NCBI RefSeq assembly: GCF_019049675.1
Contig: NZ_JAFMOW010000063.1
Location: 186,001 to 250,000 of the forward strand
Length of the DNA stretch: 64,000 bases
Direction of reading: 5' to 3'
From: Rahnella bonaserana
Lineage (GTDB): Bacteria; Pseudomonadota; Gammaproteobacteria; Enterobacterales; Enterobacteriaceae
Shown here: in pieces, positions 19,327 through 28,663 of the stretch
Layout of the letters: each line of letters opens with the position of its first letter
How positions within the stretch are numbered: position 1 is the stretch's first letter
The notes under the pieces: generated by a model
Database searches by the model: none
The model's input: the letters and a program-made list of their open reading frames with translations, nothing else
Told to the model about the DNA's origin: nothing
Position numbers and translations under genes: made by a program

Positions 19327-20408
19327 TGTACGTCGCCGTTAAAGGGGGTGAGAAGGCGATTGCCGCCGCCCATCAGTTGCTGGCGCATGAACGCCGCGGC
19401 AATACCGATGTGAAAGAACTCGGCTGCGAACAGATTGAACAACAACTGGGTTTAGCCGTTGACCGTGTGATGAGCGAAGGCGGGATTTATGACCGCGAGC
19501 TTGCCGCGCTGGCGATTAAGCAATCCGGCGGGGATCTGGTCGAAGCGATTTTCCTGCTGCGCGCTTACCGCACCACGTTACCGCGTCTGGCGACCAGCGA
19601 ACCGCTGAAGACTCAGGCGATGCGCCCCGAACGCCGTATCTCTGCTATCTACAAAGATTTGCCCGGCGGGCAGGTGCTCGGCCCGACTTACGATTACACC
19701 CACCGCCTGCTGGATTTTGCACTGCTGGCCGAAGGCGAAGCACCGTTCACTCCGGTAGCCGATGAACCACAGCCGGAGAATTGCGGCCATGTGTTTGATT
19801 TGCTGACACAACAACAGCTGGCGATGCAGGAAGAAGATGACGGAACCGAACCGGAAGACATCACCCGCACGCCACCGGTATTTCCGGCATCCCGCGCGGC
19901 ACGTCTGCAACAACTGGTGCGTGGCGATGAAGGTTTTCTGCTGTCACTGAGTTATTCCACACAGCGCGGTTACGGCCGCACCCATCCGTTTGCCGGTGAA
20001 ATCCGTACCGGCTGGCTCACCGTTGAGATCGTGCCGGAAGAGTTGGGTTTTGCCATTGATATCGGCGAGATCCTGCTGACTGAATGCGAAATGGTGAACG
20101 GTTTTGTCGCCCCTGAAGACAAGCCGCCGCACTTTACCCGTGGCTACGGGCTGGTGTTTGGTCGCGCCGAGCGCAAGGCAATGTCGATGTCGCTGGTGGA
20201 TCGCGCGCTGCAAACCCGTGAATACAACGAGCAAATCAGCAGCCCGGCGCAGGACGAAGAATTCGTGTTGTCCCATGCCGATAACGTCGAAGCCGCCGGT
20301 TTTGTCTCGCATCTTAAATTGCCGCATTACGTCGATTTCCAGGCTGAGCTGGAGTTGTTAAAACGCCTGCGCGCCGCGAAAGAACAGGATCCCGCCAATG
20401 AACAATAA
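19326..20408 (+). CDS. phnI: Alpha-D-ribose 1-methylphosphonate 5-triphosphate synthase subunit PhnI
   Basis: PhnI acts with PhnG, PhnH and PhnL in displacing adenine from ATP to form the ribose-triphosphate phosphonate; alone it is a nucleosidase. The protein has 360 residues and starts MYVAVKGGEKAI, as in E. coli. I chose the ATG inside the TGATG overlap with phnH rather than a GTG two codons earlier. It overlaps phnJ by 11 bp. Confidence 0.96.
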   Translation: MYVAVKGGEKAIAAAHQLLAHERRGNTDVKELGCEQIEQQLGLAVDRVMSEGGIYDRELAALAIKQSGGDLVEAIFLLRAYRTTLPRLATSEPLKTQAMRPERRISAIYKDLPGGQVLGPTYDYTHRLLDFALLAEGEAPFTPVADEPQPENCGHVFDLLTQQQLAMQEEDDGTEPEDITRTPPVFPASRAARLQQLVRGDEGFLLSLSYSTQRGYGRTHPFAGEIRTGWLTVEIVPEELGFAIDIGEILLTECEMVNGFVAPEDKPPHFTRGYGLVFGRAERKAMSMSLVDRALQTREYNEQISSPAQDEEFVLSHADNVEAAGFVSHLKLPHYVDFQAELELLKRLRAAKEQDPANEQ

Positions 20409-21273
20409 TGCCGCTCAAACGATTACCGGCTACAACCACGGTTATCTCGATGAGCAGACCAAACGTATGATCCGCCGTGGGATCCTCAAAGCCGTGGCGA
20501 TCCCCGGTTATCAGGTGCCGTTCGCCGGACGTGAAATGCCGATGCCTTACGGCTGGGGCACCGGTGGGATCCAGCTGACCGCCAGCGTGATCGGCGAAAA
20601 AGATGTGCTCAAAGTGATCGACCAGGGCGCGGATGACACCACCAATGCCGTATCAATCCGCAAGTTCTTCCAGAGCGTCGCGGGGGTAAAAACCACTGAA
20701 AAAACCGTGGAAGCCAGCCTGATCCAGACCCGTCATCGCATTCCGGAAACGCCGTTGCAGGAAGATCAGATCCTGATTTTCCAGGTGCCGATCCCGGAAC
20801 CGCTGCGCTTTATTGAACCGCGCGAAACAGAAACCCGCAAAATGCACGCGCTGGAAGAATACGGCGTGATGCAGGTGAAGCTTTACGAGGACATCGCGCG
20901 CTTCGGGCATATCGCCACCACTTACGCCTATCCGGTGAAAGTCAATGACCGCTACGTGATGGATCCGTCGCCGATCCCGAAATTTGATAACCCGAAAATG
21001 AACATGATGCCCGCATTGCAGCTGTTCGGTGCCGGACGTGAAAAACGTATTTACGCCCTGCCGCCATTCACTAAAGTCGAAAGTCTGGATTTCGACGATC
21101 ACCCGTTCACCGTCCAGCAATGGGATGAACCCTGCGCGATTTGCGGATCGCACCACAGTTATCTTGATGAAGTGGTGCTCGACGATCAGGGCAACCGCAT
21201 GTTCGTGTGTTCCGATACCGATTTTTGTGCTCAGCAGGTTGAGCAACAGGCGTCCAACGAGGTTAACCGCTGA
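20398..21273 (+). CDS. phnJ: Alpha-D-ribose 1-methylphosphonate 5-phosphate C-P lyase (radical SAM)
   Basis: PhnJ cleaves the carbon-phosphorus bond with a 4Fe-4S cluster and S-adenosylmethionine. The unusual cysteine pattern C246-x2-C249-x21-C271-x5-C277 is complete; one of these acts as thiyl-radical residue rather than cluster ligand. The protein has 291 residues, slightly longer than E. coli's 281, with the extra residues at the C-terminus. The stop overlaps the phnK ATG. Confidence 0.97.
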   Translation: MNNNAAQTITGYNHGYLDEQTKRMIRRGILKAVAIPGYQVPFAGREMPMPYGWGTGGIQLTASVIGEKDVLKVIDQGADDTTNAVSIRKFFQSVAGVKTTEKTVEASLIQTRHRIPETPLQEDQILIFQVPIPEPLRFIEPRETETRKMHALEEYGVMQVKLYEDIARFGHIATTYAYPVKVNDRYVMDPSPIPKFDNPKMNMMPALQLFGAGREKRIYALPPFTKVESLDFDDHPFTVQQWDEPCAICGSHHSYLDEVVLDDQGNRMFVCSDTDFCAQQVEQQASNEVNR

Positions 21274-22064
21274 TGATCACTCCCTTAAATCTTGCCGCCG
21301 AACCGCTGCTGTCGGTGAATAACCTGACCCATCTTTATGCGCCGGGCAAAGGCTTCAGCGATGTGTCGTTCAATTTGTATCCTGGGGAAGTGCTGGGCAT
21401 TGTCGGCGAATCCGGCTCGGGTAAAACCACGCTGTTGCAGTCGATTTCTGCCCGGCTCGCGCCCCAGGCAGGGCAAGTCATCTACAACAACGGCCAGACT
21501 CCGGCGCAGTCGCTTTATGACATGGCGGAAAGCGATCGCCGCCGTTTACTGCGCACAGACTGGGGCGTGGTACATCAGCATCCGATGGACGGTTTGCGCC
21601 GTCAGGTTTCTGCCGGCGGCAATATCGGCGAGCGCCTGATGGCAGTCGGAGAACGTCATTATGGCGATATCCGCAGGAAGGCAGGTCAGTGGCTGGAAGA
21701 TGTCGAAATTCCGGTTTCACGCATTGATGACCTGCCAACCACGTTTTCCGGCGGCATGCAGCAGCGCCTGCAAATTGCCCGCAATCTGGTGACACATCCG
21801 CGTCTGGTGTTTATGGATGAACCGACCGGCGGACTCGACGTTTCGGTTCAGGCGCGCCTTCTGGATCTGCTGCGCACGCTGGTGGTGGAAATGCAGCTGG
21901 CGGTGGTGATTGTCACCCACGATCTGGGCGTTGCCCGCCTGCTGGCACACCGTCTGCTGGTCATGAAACAGGGTCAGGTAGTGGAGAGTGGGTTAACCGA
22001 CCGCGTGCTTGACGATCCGCATCATCCGTATACGCAACTGCTCGTTTCTTCCGTGCTTTCCTAA
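21273..22064 (+). CDS. phnK: C-P lyase complex ABC-type ATPase PhnK
   Basis: The 263-residue ATP-binding protein associates with the PhnGHIJ core rather than with a membrane transporter. Walker A is GESGSGKTT, the signature is FSGGMQQRLQ, and Walker B is LVFMDEP followed by a TGGLD D-loop and a VTHD switch histidine. It matches E. coli PhnK with a few extra N-terminal residues. An 18-27-bp gap separates it from phnL, the widest so far in the operon. Confidence 0.96.
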   Translation: MITPLNLAAEPLLSVNNLTHLYAPGKGFSDVSFNLYPGEVLGIVGESGSGKTTLLQSISARLAPQAGQVIYNNGQTPAQSLYDMAESDRRRLLRTDWGVVHQHPMDGLRRQVSAGGNIGERLMAVGERHYGDIRRKAGQWLEDVEIPVSRIDDLPTTFSGGMQQRLQIARNLVTHPRLVFMDEPTGGLDVSVQARLLDLLRTLVVEMQLAVVIVTHDLGVARLLAHRLLVMKQGQVVESGLTDRVLDDPHHPYTQLLVSSVLS

Positions 22065-22091
22065 CCTCATTTCAGAGAAAGAGTGACCAAA

Positions 22092-22799
22092 ATGACGACG
22101 AAGCTCAGGGTCGAAAATCTCAGTAAAACTTTCGTTCTGCATAACCAGAACAGCGCCAGATTGCCGGTTTTCAGCAACGCCAGCCTGACTGTGAATGCCG
22201 GTGAATGCGTAGTGCTGCACGGCCATTCCGGCAGCGGGAAGTCCACCCTTCTGCGTTCTTTATACGGCAACTATCTGCCGGACAGCGGCAAAATTTGGGT
22301 CGAACATCAGGGCCAGCAGATTGATATGGTGAGCGCCGAAGCACGGGACATTCTGGCCGTTCGCCGCCATACGGTCGGCTGGGTCAGCCAGTTTCTGCGG
22401 GTTATTCCGCGCATCAGTGCACTAAATCTGGTGATGCAGCCGCTTCTGGAACTCGGTGCGGACAAAGCACAAAGCGAAGCCCGCGCCAGCGCGTTGCTGC
22501 GCCATCTGAATGTGCCGGAACGTCTGTGGCATCTTGCGCCCTCCACGTTTTCCGGCGGCGAACAACAGCGCGTGAATATCGCCCGTGGTTTTGTGGTCGA
22601 TTATCCGGTGCTGTTGCTTGATGAACCGACCGCCTCGCTGGATGCCACCAACCGTGCCGCCGTCGTCACACTGATTGAGCAGGCGAAAGCGCGCGGTGCG
22701 GCGGTGGTCGGGATTTTCCATGATGAAGATGTGCGCGAACGCGTTGCCGATCGCTTGTATGAAATGAGCCCGGAAACGGCGCCGGAGATGTCCGCATGA
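22092..22799 (+). CDS. phnL: C-P lyase complex ABC-type ATPase PhnL
   Basis: The 235-residue ATPase is the second ABC-type protein of the pathway, needed with PhnGHI for the triphosphate synthase step. Walker A is GHSGSGKST, the signature is [10 protein letters not shown], and Walker B is [11 protein letters not shown]. The ATG at 22092 is preferred since GAG sits about 8 bp upstream; a GTG at 22083 is the alternative. The end overlaps the phnM start as ATGA. Confidence 0.95.
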   Translation: MTTKLRVENLSKTFVLHNQNSARLPVFSNASLTVNAGECVVLHGHSGSGKSTLLRSLYGNYLPDSGKIWVEHQGQQIDMVSAEARDILAVRRHTVGWVSQFLRVIPRISALNLVMQPLLELGADKAQSEARASALLRHLNVPERLWHLAPSTFSGGEQQRVNIARGFVVDYPVLLLDEPTASLDATNRAAVVTLIEQAKARGAAVVGIFHDEDVRERVADRLYEMSPETAPEMSA

Positions 22800-23932
22800 T
22801 CATTAATAACGTCAAACTGGTGCTCGACGATCAGGTGGTTGAAGGGTCGCTTGAGATGCAAAACGGCGTGATCAGCGCCTTTGCTGACAGCCGCAGTCAG
22901 TTGCCGCAGGCTCTGGATGCTCAGGGCGGCTGGCTGCTGCCGGGATTCATCGAGCTGCACACGGATAATCTGGATAAGTTTTTCACGCCGCGACCAAAAG
23001 TAGACTGGCCAGCCCATTCCGCGATGAGCAGCCACGATGCGCTGATGGTCGCCAGCGGGATCACTACCGTGCTGGACGCCGTTGCCGTCGGTGACGTGCG
23101 CGACGGCGGACATCGTCTGGATAATCTGCAAAAGATGATCGACGCCATCGTCAACAGCCAGAACGCCGGGCTGAACCGCGCCGAACACCGTCTGCATCTG
23201 CGCTGCGAACTGCCGCATGAAACGACCTTACCGTTGTTCGAGAAGCTGATGGACACCTCAGTGTTATCACTGGTTTCACTGATGGACCATTCACCGGGCC
23301 AGCGCCAGTTCGCCACGCCACAGAAATACCGTGAGTATTATCAGGGCAAATACCACATGAACGATGAGCAGATGGACGATTTTCAGCAAGAACAAATCGC
23401 GCTCTCCCGTCGCTGGGCGCAACCAAACCGTGAAGCGATTGCAGCACACTGCCGCGAGCGCAATATTTCGCTGGCCAGCCATGACGATGCCACGGCAGCG
23501 CACGTCGAAGAATCCCTGGCGCTCGGCAGCGTGATCGCCGAATTCCCGACCACCGAAGAAGCTGCCCGCGCCTCGCACAACAGCGGTTTGCAGGTGCTGA
23601 TGGGTGCACCGAATATCGTGCGCGGCGGTTCGCATTCAGGCAACGTGGCGGCGCACCATCTGGCTTCACTCGGCCTGCTGGATATTCTCTCTTCCGATTA
23701 CTATCCCGCCAGCCTGCTCGACGCGGTTTTCCGGATTGCCAACGATGAGAGCAATGCGTTCAGTCTGCCGCAGGCGGTGAAGCTGGTGACGCGCAATCCG
23801 GCTAACGCGCTGGGTCTGAAAGATCGCGGGGAAATCGCCGAAGGCAAACGCGCCGATCTGGTTCTGGCACGCGCACATGGCGATTACTACTTTGTGCAGA
23901 ACGTCTGGCGTCAGGGCATTCAGGTGTTCTGA
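22796..23932 (+). CDS. phnM: Alpha-D-ribose 1-methylphosphonate 5-triphosphate diphosphatase
   Basis: PhnM removes diphosphate from the ribose triphosphate-phosphonate adduct to give the PhnJ substrate. The 378-residue amidohydrolase-fold protein shows the metal motif ELHTDN and the later SHDDAT and SSDYYPAS stretches. It is colinear with E. coli PhnM. The start overlaps phnL by four bases. Confidence 0.96.
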   Translation: MIINNVKLVLDDQVVEGSLEMQNGVISAFADSRSQLPQALDAQGGWLLPGFIELHTDNLDKFFTPRPKVDWPAHSAMSSHDALMVASGITTVLDAVAVGDVRDGGHRLDNLQKMIDAIVNSQNAGLNRAEHRLHLRCELPHETTLPLFEKLMDTSVLSLVSLMDHSPGQRQFATPQKYREYYQGKYHMNDEQMDDFQQEQIALSRRWAQPNREAIAAHCRERNISLASHDDATAAHVEESLALGSVIAEFPTTEEAARASHNSGLQVLMGAPNIVRGGSHSGNVAAHHLASLGLLDILSSDYYPASLLDAVFRIANDESNAFSLPQAVKLVTRNPANALGLKDRGEIAEGKRADLVLARAHGDYYFVQNVWRQGIQVF

Positions 23933-23943
23933 GGGAATGAAAT

Positions 23944-23976
23944 CCTGCTCCTCCCCGTGCGAAGGGAGGGAGCAGG
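23944..23976 (+). other. Intercistronic hairpin between phnM and phnN
   Basis: CCTGCTCC and GGAGCAGG, with an inner TCCC/GGGA after a bulge, form a strong stem in the 72-bp gap. There is no T tract, so it is more likely an mRNA stabiliser or processing site than a terminator. Confidence 0.5.
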
Positions 23977-24004
23977 CCGAATTCTTACTCAGTAAGGAGA
24001 TGAA

Positions 24005-24580
24005 ATGAGTCGTTTACTCTATCTGATGGGTGCTTCGGGTTCTGGTAAGGACAGTCTTCTGGACGCGCTGCGCCAGCATTTACCCAGCGATGTCGCCGTC
24101 GCGCATCGTTACATTACGCGCCCTGCGGATGCGGGTTCTGAAAACCATATCGCACTAAGCGAAGCCGAATTTATTCAGCGTCGCCAGCACGGTTTATTCG
24201 CCATGGAGTGGCACGCGCACCAGTGCCAGTACGCCGTGGGGATTGAGATAGACACCTGGATGCAGCTCGGTTGTCACGTGGTGGTCAACGGCTCGCGCGC
24301 GCATCTGGAAAAAGCCCGGCAACGTTATGGTCAGCGGCTGGTACCCGTCTGTTTACAGGTTTCCGAACCGGTGCTGACTGAACGCCTGACGCGTCGCGGA
24401 CGTGAAGATACGGCGCAAATCGCCTGCCGTCTTCAGCGCGCCAGAGAGTACGAAAACGCCCTGCCAGCCGGCTGCCACCGGCTGAATAATGACGGTGCGT
24501 TGCACGAGACTTTACAGCATCTGCTGGCCATTCTTGCCTTGCCAGTCAGCGCATTTATTTATCCGGTCACTTCATCATGA
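24005..24580 (+). CDS. phnN: Ribose 1,5-bisphosphate phosphokinase
   Basis: PhnN converts ribose 1,5-bisphosphate to PRPP, which returns the ribose of the C-P lyase pathway to nucleotide synthesis. The protein has 191 residues with a guanylate kinase-like fold. The P loop GASGSGKD is at residues 9-16 and HRYITRPAD follows. AAGGAG precedes the ATG. The last codons overlap the next gene as ATGA. Confidence 0.94.
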   Translation: MSRLLYLMGASGSGKDSLLDALRQHLPSDVAVAHRYITRPADAGSENHIALSEAEFIQRRQHGLFAMEWHAHQCQYAVGIEIDTWMQLGCHVVVNGSRAHLEKARQRYGQRLVPVCLQVSEPVLTERLTRRGREDTAQIACRLQRAREYENALPAGCHRLNNDGALHETLQHLLAILALPVSAFIYPVTSS

Positions 24581-25155
24581 GCGATTTTATGACAGATATC
24601 ATTCATCCGTTTTCGCTGGCTGACGAGCAGGATTATTCGCGGCCAAAAATTGGTCAGCAGGTCGAGCTGAACCGTTCAACATTGGGTCAGTATGTGCATA
24701 TTGCGGACAACGCGATCATCGAAGAAACGCAGATCGGCGATTACTCGTATACCGCCGGCAACAATCAGATCTTTTACGCGACGATCGGGAAATTTGTTTC
24801 GATCGCCACTTACGTGCGGATCAATCCCGGCAATCATCCGACCTACCAGCGCGTTGCCCAGCATCATTTCACCTATCGCAGTTCTGTTTACGGACTCGGT
24901 GAAGACGATCAGGGATTTTTCGACTGGCGGCGTGAGCATCATGTCACCGTCGGTAACGATGTGTGGATCGGGCATAACGCGGTACTGATGCCCGGTGTAA
25001 AAGTCGGCAATGGCGCAGTGATCGGCACTTCTGCCGTTGTGACGAAAGACGTTGAACCCTATTCGATCGTCGCGGGCGTGGCAGCGAAAAAGATCGGCAT
25101 GCGCTTTGATGACACTATGATCGGGCGGATCGAAACCAGTCGCTGGTGGGACTGA
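24577..25155 (+). CDS. Left-handed beta-helix (hexapeptide) acetyltransferase of the phosphonate operon
   Basis: The 192-residue protein has clear hexapeptide repeats (VELNRSTLGQYVHIADNAII..., GDYSYTAGNNQIFYATIGKFVSI) and the xenobiotic/chloramphenicol-type acetyltransferase block VGNDVWIGHNAVLMPGVKVGNGAVIGTSAVVTKDV in two stretches. Relatives are often found in phn operons. E. coli instead has PhnO, a GNAT acetyltransferase for aminoalkylphosphonates, so this may be an unrelated replacement; that is inference. It is translationally coupled to phnN and last in the operon. Confidence 0.88.
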   Translation: MSDFMTDIIHPFSLADEQDYSRPKIGQQVELNRSTLGQYVHIADNAIIEETQIGDYSYTAGNNQIFYATIGKFVSIATYVRINPGNHPTYQRVAQHHFTYRSSVYGLGEDDQGFFDWRREHHVTVGNDVWIGHNAVLMPGVKVGNGAVIGTSAVVTKDVEPYSIVAGVAAKKIGMRFDDTMIGRIETSRWWD

Positions 25156-25325
25156 GATCATGAAACGCTGAGAGAAAGGATGCCGGATTTCAGGGATCTT
25201 TCCGTTTTTGCAGAAAAATACCTGTAAGGATCTGGCGTGATATTGAGTTGAAAGTAGTCTGAGAAAAATTCGCGTTTTTTGCCTGATACCATATCACAAG
25301 GATCCGGATCAGCGGATCATGCGAA

Positions 25326-25967
25326 TTAAAGATCTTCGATACTGGCGGCGATCTCATTGGATTCCAGCACGGTGATGCCGCCTAATCCTGCATTAAATGC
25401 CTGCTCCTGCAACGCCCTCGCCACCACATCTGAATCAATCGCTTTCCATTTCCCCGGCAGCATTTTAAACAGCGGCGCACTGAGTTGTTCCAGCAGACGC
25501 GGCGGATGGCGCTTTCCAACTAATAACGAAGGCCGGACTAATGTCAGCAACGGCCATCCCTGTTGCATCAGCGCCAGCTCCATTTCACCTTTGGTACGGT
25601 TATAGAGAAAACGCGAACGGGCGTCAGCTCCGTTAGCACTCACAGCCAGACAATGGCGTGCGCCCAGCTCGCGTGCCGCCTTGGCGCAATCCACCACCAG
25701 ATCGTAATCCACTGCCCGGAATGCCTGCGCACTTCCCGCCTGTTTTCGCGTGGTGCCCAGACAGCAGAACAGTAAATCAATCGGCTCATCGAGTGCGACC
25801 ACCAGTGACGTGAGATTTTCACCAAGCGGATTAAACAGCTTATTCCCAGGCTGAAGCGGACGACGGCTGGGTGCCACGATGCGGCTGACACGCGGATCAA
25901 GTTGCAACAGACGTAAGAGCTCACGCCCGATCAGGCCACTTCCGCCCAGCAGAAGAACTTTTGCCAT
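25326..25967 (-). CDS. yraR: NAD(P)-binding oxidoreductase YraR
   Basis: The 213-residue Rossmann-fold protein is of the atypical SDR (TIP30-like) type. The dinucleotide motif GGSGLIG is near the N-terminus (about 8-14), VSANGADARS and YNRTKGEME supply the Tyr/Lys region, and VRPSLLVGKR follows. The reaction is unknown. AAGGAAG precedes the chosen ATG; an upstream in-frame ATG would add 23 residues without homology. It is next to yhbO, as in E. coli, but on the opposite strand. Confidence 0.9.
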   Translation of the reverse strand: MAKVLLLGGSGLIGRELLRLLQLDPRVSRIVAPSRRPLQPGNKLFNPLGENLTSLVVALDEPIDLLFCCLGTTRKQAGSAQAFRAVDYDLVVDCAKAARELGARHCLAVSANGADARSRFLYNRTKGEMELALMQQGWPLLTLVRPSLLVGKRHPPRLLEQLSAPLFKMLPGKWKAIDSDVVARALQEQAFNAGLGGITVLESNEIAASIEDL

Positions 25968-26193
25968 ATCACTTCCTTTTAAAAAACGGCTTTCGCGCTG
26001 CGATTTTGAAACATGGGTTCTGAAACATGAAAGCATGAACAGATATTTGAAGTGTTACCTGAATGTAAATATCACGCTATAAGACAGTTCCTGTTACTTT
26101 CGCAGACTAGGACGAATCCAGTTTGATCAGGCAGCCGCTGGCTTCTAGGCTTAGTAATGTATGACGAAAGACACATTCTCAGCAGGAGGAACC

Positions 26194-26712
26194 ATGAGCA
26201 AGAAGATAGCGGTACTCATCACTGATGAATTTGAGGATTCAGAATTCACTTCACCCGCCGAAGCCTATAAAAAGGCTGGCCATCAGGTCATTACCATCGA
26301 AAATAAAGCGGGCAACGTGATCAAAGGCAAACAGGGCAAGGCGCAAGTCACCATTGATAAATCGATTGATGATGTCAGCGTGGCCGACTTCGATGCACTG
26401 TTGCTGCCTGGCGGACATTCGCCGGATACCTTGCGCGGTGACGACAGATTTGTCGAATTCACCCGTGCTTTCGCGAAAAGCGGCAAACCGATTTTCGCCA
26501 TCTGCCACGGCCCGCAGTTGCTGATTAACGCCGATGTAATACGTGGCAGAAAACTCACGACGGTTAAACCGGTCGTGGTCGACGTTAAAAACGCCGGTGC
26601 AGAGTTTTACGACAAAGAAGTCGTGGTTGACGATAACACGCTGGTCACCAGCCGTACGCCGGACGATTTGCCAGCCTTTAACCGTGAATCACTGAAAATT
26701 CTGGCCGCATAA
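26194..26712 (+). CDS. yhbO: DJ-1/PfpI family protein YhbO (stress-related deglycase)
   Basis: The 172-residue protein has the same length as E. coli YhbO. The nucleophile elbow AICHGPQ holds C104 and H105, and the acid Glu lies in FEDSEF. E. coli YhbO protects against oxidative, heat and acid stress and is reported to deglycate proteins and nucleotides, a role still debated. A strong AGGAGG precedes the ATG. It is probably monocistronic. Confidence 0.94.
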   Translation: MSKKIAVLITDEFEDSEFTSPAEAYKKAGHQVITIENKAGNVIKGKQGKAQVTIDKSIDDVSVADFDALLLPGGHSPDTLRGDDRFVEFTRAFAKSGKPIFAICHGPQLLINADVIRGRKLTTVKPVVVDVKNAGAEFYDKEVVVDDNTLVTSRTPDDLPAFNRESLKILAA

Positions 26713-26749
26713 GCCATGTGCCCCTTCTGCTGAAGGGGCAATTTCCCCT

Positions 26750-27187
26750 TCAGACTTCCCTGTCCCACAGCAGTTTCTTGCCAAAGCCCAGCGCATTGTC
26801 GGTCATTTTGATGTGATTGAGTTTCAGTCCCCAAACCGGAGCCTTCATGGCGATGGCGACCGGGAAATGCTTGCAGTACAGATGTCGCGCATGAGCTTCT
26901 TCTTCACCGCTAAGAATGGCTGCCTCGCCGCGATACTGAATGCCTTTAATCAGCGCAATGGTTTTCGGATGCGGCGCAATCGTGCCGACAATATGCGGTG
27001 ATTTGACCATCAGCGTACCGTGCAGGGTTTTCATTTCGGTCATGAAATACAGCGTCATGTTTTTTGCATCTGTGACGTAAAAGCAGTTAGCGCTCCACAT
27101 CTCGTCGTCCGCAACGGCACACAGCGCCAGCACATGGTGTTTATTCAGAAACTTCAGAATATGTTTCAGGTCATCAGGGTTATTCAT
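26750..27187 (-). CDS. yhbP: UPF0306 protein YhbP
   Basis: The 145-residue protein has a split-barrel flavin-binding fold, similar to pyridoxamine phosphate oxidase-like proteins. Matching parts with E. coli YhbP are PKTIALIKGIQY and NALGFGKKLLW. Its function is unknown. The ATG at 27187 has AAGG upstream; the preceding GTG is less likely. It is convergent with yhbO. Confidence 0.88.
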   Translation of the reverse strand: MNNPDDLKHILKFLNKHHVLALCAVADDEMWSANCFYVTDAKNMTLYFMTEMKTLHGTLMVKSPHIVGTIAPHPKTIALIKGIQYRGEAAILSGEEEAHARHLYCKHFPVAIAMKAPVWGLKLNHIKMTDNALGFGKKLLWDREV

Positions 27188-27301
27188 CACACACGCCTTA
27201 TTTTCGTTTGGGTCAGTTTACCGCCCCATGTTGATGTTTTGCCTCACTCTATTGTGCCTTTCAGGTAAACTGACACAAAATTTTCCTGACGCGCAGAGCT
27301 T

Positions 27302-27604
27302 ATGTCCGCACCATCCAACTGGTTTCTATACATGCTGAGAACCCCGACCGGGACGCTTTACACCGGCATAACGACCGACGTGGCGCGGCGTCTCGGTCAG
27401 CATCAGTCCGGAAAAGGGGCGAAATCGTTGCGGGGAAAAGGTGAACTGACGCTGGCATTTCATTGTCCGGCAGGCGACCGCTCACTGGCATCAAAGCTGG
27501 AAATTAAAGTCAAAAAACTGAGCAAAGCGCAAAAAGAGTTGCTGGTGAGAAATGCACCGGAATGTCTGGAAAACTATCCAGGATTAACGGAAAGCGGAAA
27601 ATAA
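27302..27604 (+). CDS. yhbQ: GIY-YIG nuclease family protein YhbQ
   Basis: The 100-residue single-domain protein is of the GIY-YIG fold (here LYTGITTD, preceded by FLYMLRT), with the conserved Arg in VARRLGQH and the [11 protein letters not shown] stretch. The E. coli protein is a DNA-damage related UPF0213 member. A short divergent promoter region lies between it and yhbP. Confidence 0.93.
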   Translation: MSAPSNWFLYMLRTPTGTLYTGITTDVARRLGQHQSGKGAKSLRGKGELTLAFHCPAGDRSLASKLEIKVKKLSKAQKELLVRNAPECLENYPGLTESGK

Positions 27605-27629
27605 TAAAGGCCGGATATCCGGCCTTTAT
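27604..27629. terminator. Bidirectional terminator between yhbQ and yhbS
   Basis: ATAAAGGCCGGAT and its exact complement form a perfect 26-bp palindrome between the convergent genes yhbQ and yhbS. Confidence 0.75.
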
Positions 27630-27644
27630 AGTATCTGAAAAGAT

Positions 27645-28148
27645 TCAGAAACGATTGAACGCTGACGGGAAAACCACTTCGCCGCTGGCGTCCGTCAGTG
27701 CGTCGTCAGATAAGGTGAACAGCTGGAAAGCCGTTTCCGTTTCCGGCCAGCGGCAATGCAGGTCATGAGCGGCAGCCGGTTTGAATCCAAAGCGCTGGTA
27801 ATACGCCGGATCACCCAATACCACTACCGCGGCATAGCTGAATTCATTCAGGGAATCTAACCCTTCATAAACCAGTTTTTCGCCCAGTCCCTGACCGCGC
27901 AGAGATTCGTCTACTGCCAGCGGAGCGAGGCCGACCCAGTTGCGGTCTTCGCCCCGGATATCCACCGGGCAGAAAGCGACATAACCGACCACGCCGCCTT
28001 CATCGTCGGTCGCCACAACCCCCAGCGTCAGCAAACCATCTTCGCGCAGTTCCTGCACCAGATCCGCCTCTGCACCCGTCGGGAATGAGGCGCGTAACAA
28101 ACGGTCAATGCCCGCAGCATCTACCGGAATTTCAGTACGAATTAACAT
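27645..28148 (-). CDS. yhbS: GNAT family N-acetyltransferase YhbS
   Basis: The 167-residue acetyltransferase shows the acetyl-CoA loop RGQGLGEKLV preceded by LAPLAVDESL, and the GFKPA end motif. The substrate is unknown. It overlaps the end of ubiT by 7 bp and is co-transcribed with it, as in E. coli. Confidence 0.93.
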   Translation of the reverse strand: MLIRTEIPVDAAGIDRLLRASFPTGAEADLVQELREDGLLTLGVVATDDEGGVVGYVAFCPVDIRGEDRNWVGLAPLAVDESLRGQGLGEKLVYEGLDSLNEFSYAAVVVLGDPAYYQRFGFKPAAAHDLHCRWPETETAFQLFTLSDDALTDASGEVVFPSAFNRF

Positions 28149-28663
28149 GGCTCAGCTACCGGAGCTTGCGGCTCACGGTCCTCTTGCAGACCCGCTTCGA
28201 CAAAATCGGCCAGGCGCAGCAGGCCATTTTTCAGCAGCAGCGGCATAGTATCAAGATCGATAGAATCCATCAGATTCTTCACATACAAGCCCAGTTCGGT
28301 ATCACCTTCAATACGAAGCCGGCGCTGGAAGAACAGCGTGTCCGGATCTTCTTTGCGGGCAGCAATCAGGATCAGATCGTTTGCATTACCGCTGAAACTG
28401 ACATCGGCTTCGCCGTGTTCGGCGACCACCAGTTTGCCCTCCTCCACTGACATCAGCCAGGTCAGGCTGAGATCGCTGACGTCAATTTTCAACCAGCGAC
28501 CTTCAAGGAAATCCAGCTCTCCGTCGGCCAGCGCCTGACGAAGCTGCCAGCTCAGCACCTGTTGCAAAACCTGCCGTTGCAACGCAAAAGGCGTGAATTT
28601 CAAAGGCAGACTTAACAGGGATGGCCCCTGACGGACCACACGTGCACGTAGTTTTTGCAACAC
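28142..28663 (-). CDS. ubiT: Oxygen-independent ubiquinone biosynthesis accessory factor UbiT (SCP2 domain)
   Basis: UbiT (formerly YhbT) is a lipid-binding SCP2 protein required for ubiquinone synthesis without oxygen. The protein has 173 residues; the SCP2 segment contains ADVSFSGNANDL and IEGDTELGLYVKNLMD, matching E. coli. The GTG at 28663 is chosen because AGGAG lies 8 bp upstream and the N-terminus then matches E. coli; a GTG two codons earlier is too near the site. It is divergent from ubiUV, its pathway partners. Confidence 0.92.
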   Translation of the reverse strand: MLQKLRARVVRQGPSLLSLPLKFTPFALQRQVLQQVLSWQLRQALADGELDFLEGRWLKIDVSDLSLTWLMSVEEGKLVVAEHGEADVSFSGNANDLILIAARKEDPDTLFFQRRLRIEGDTELGLYVKNLMDSIDLDTMPLLLKNGLLRLADFVEAGLQEDREPQAPVAEPC

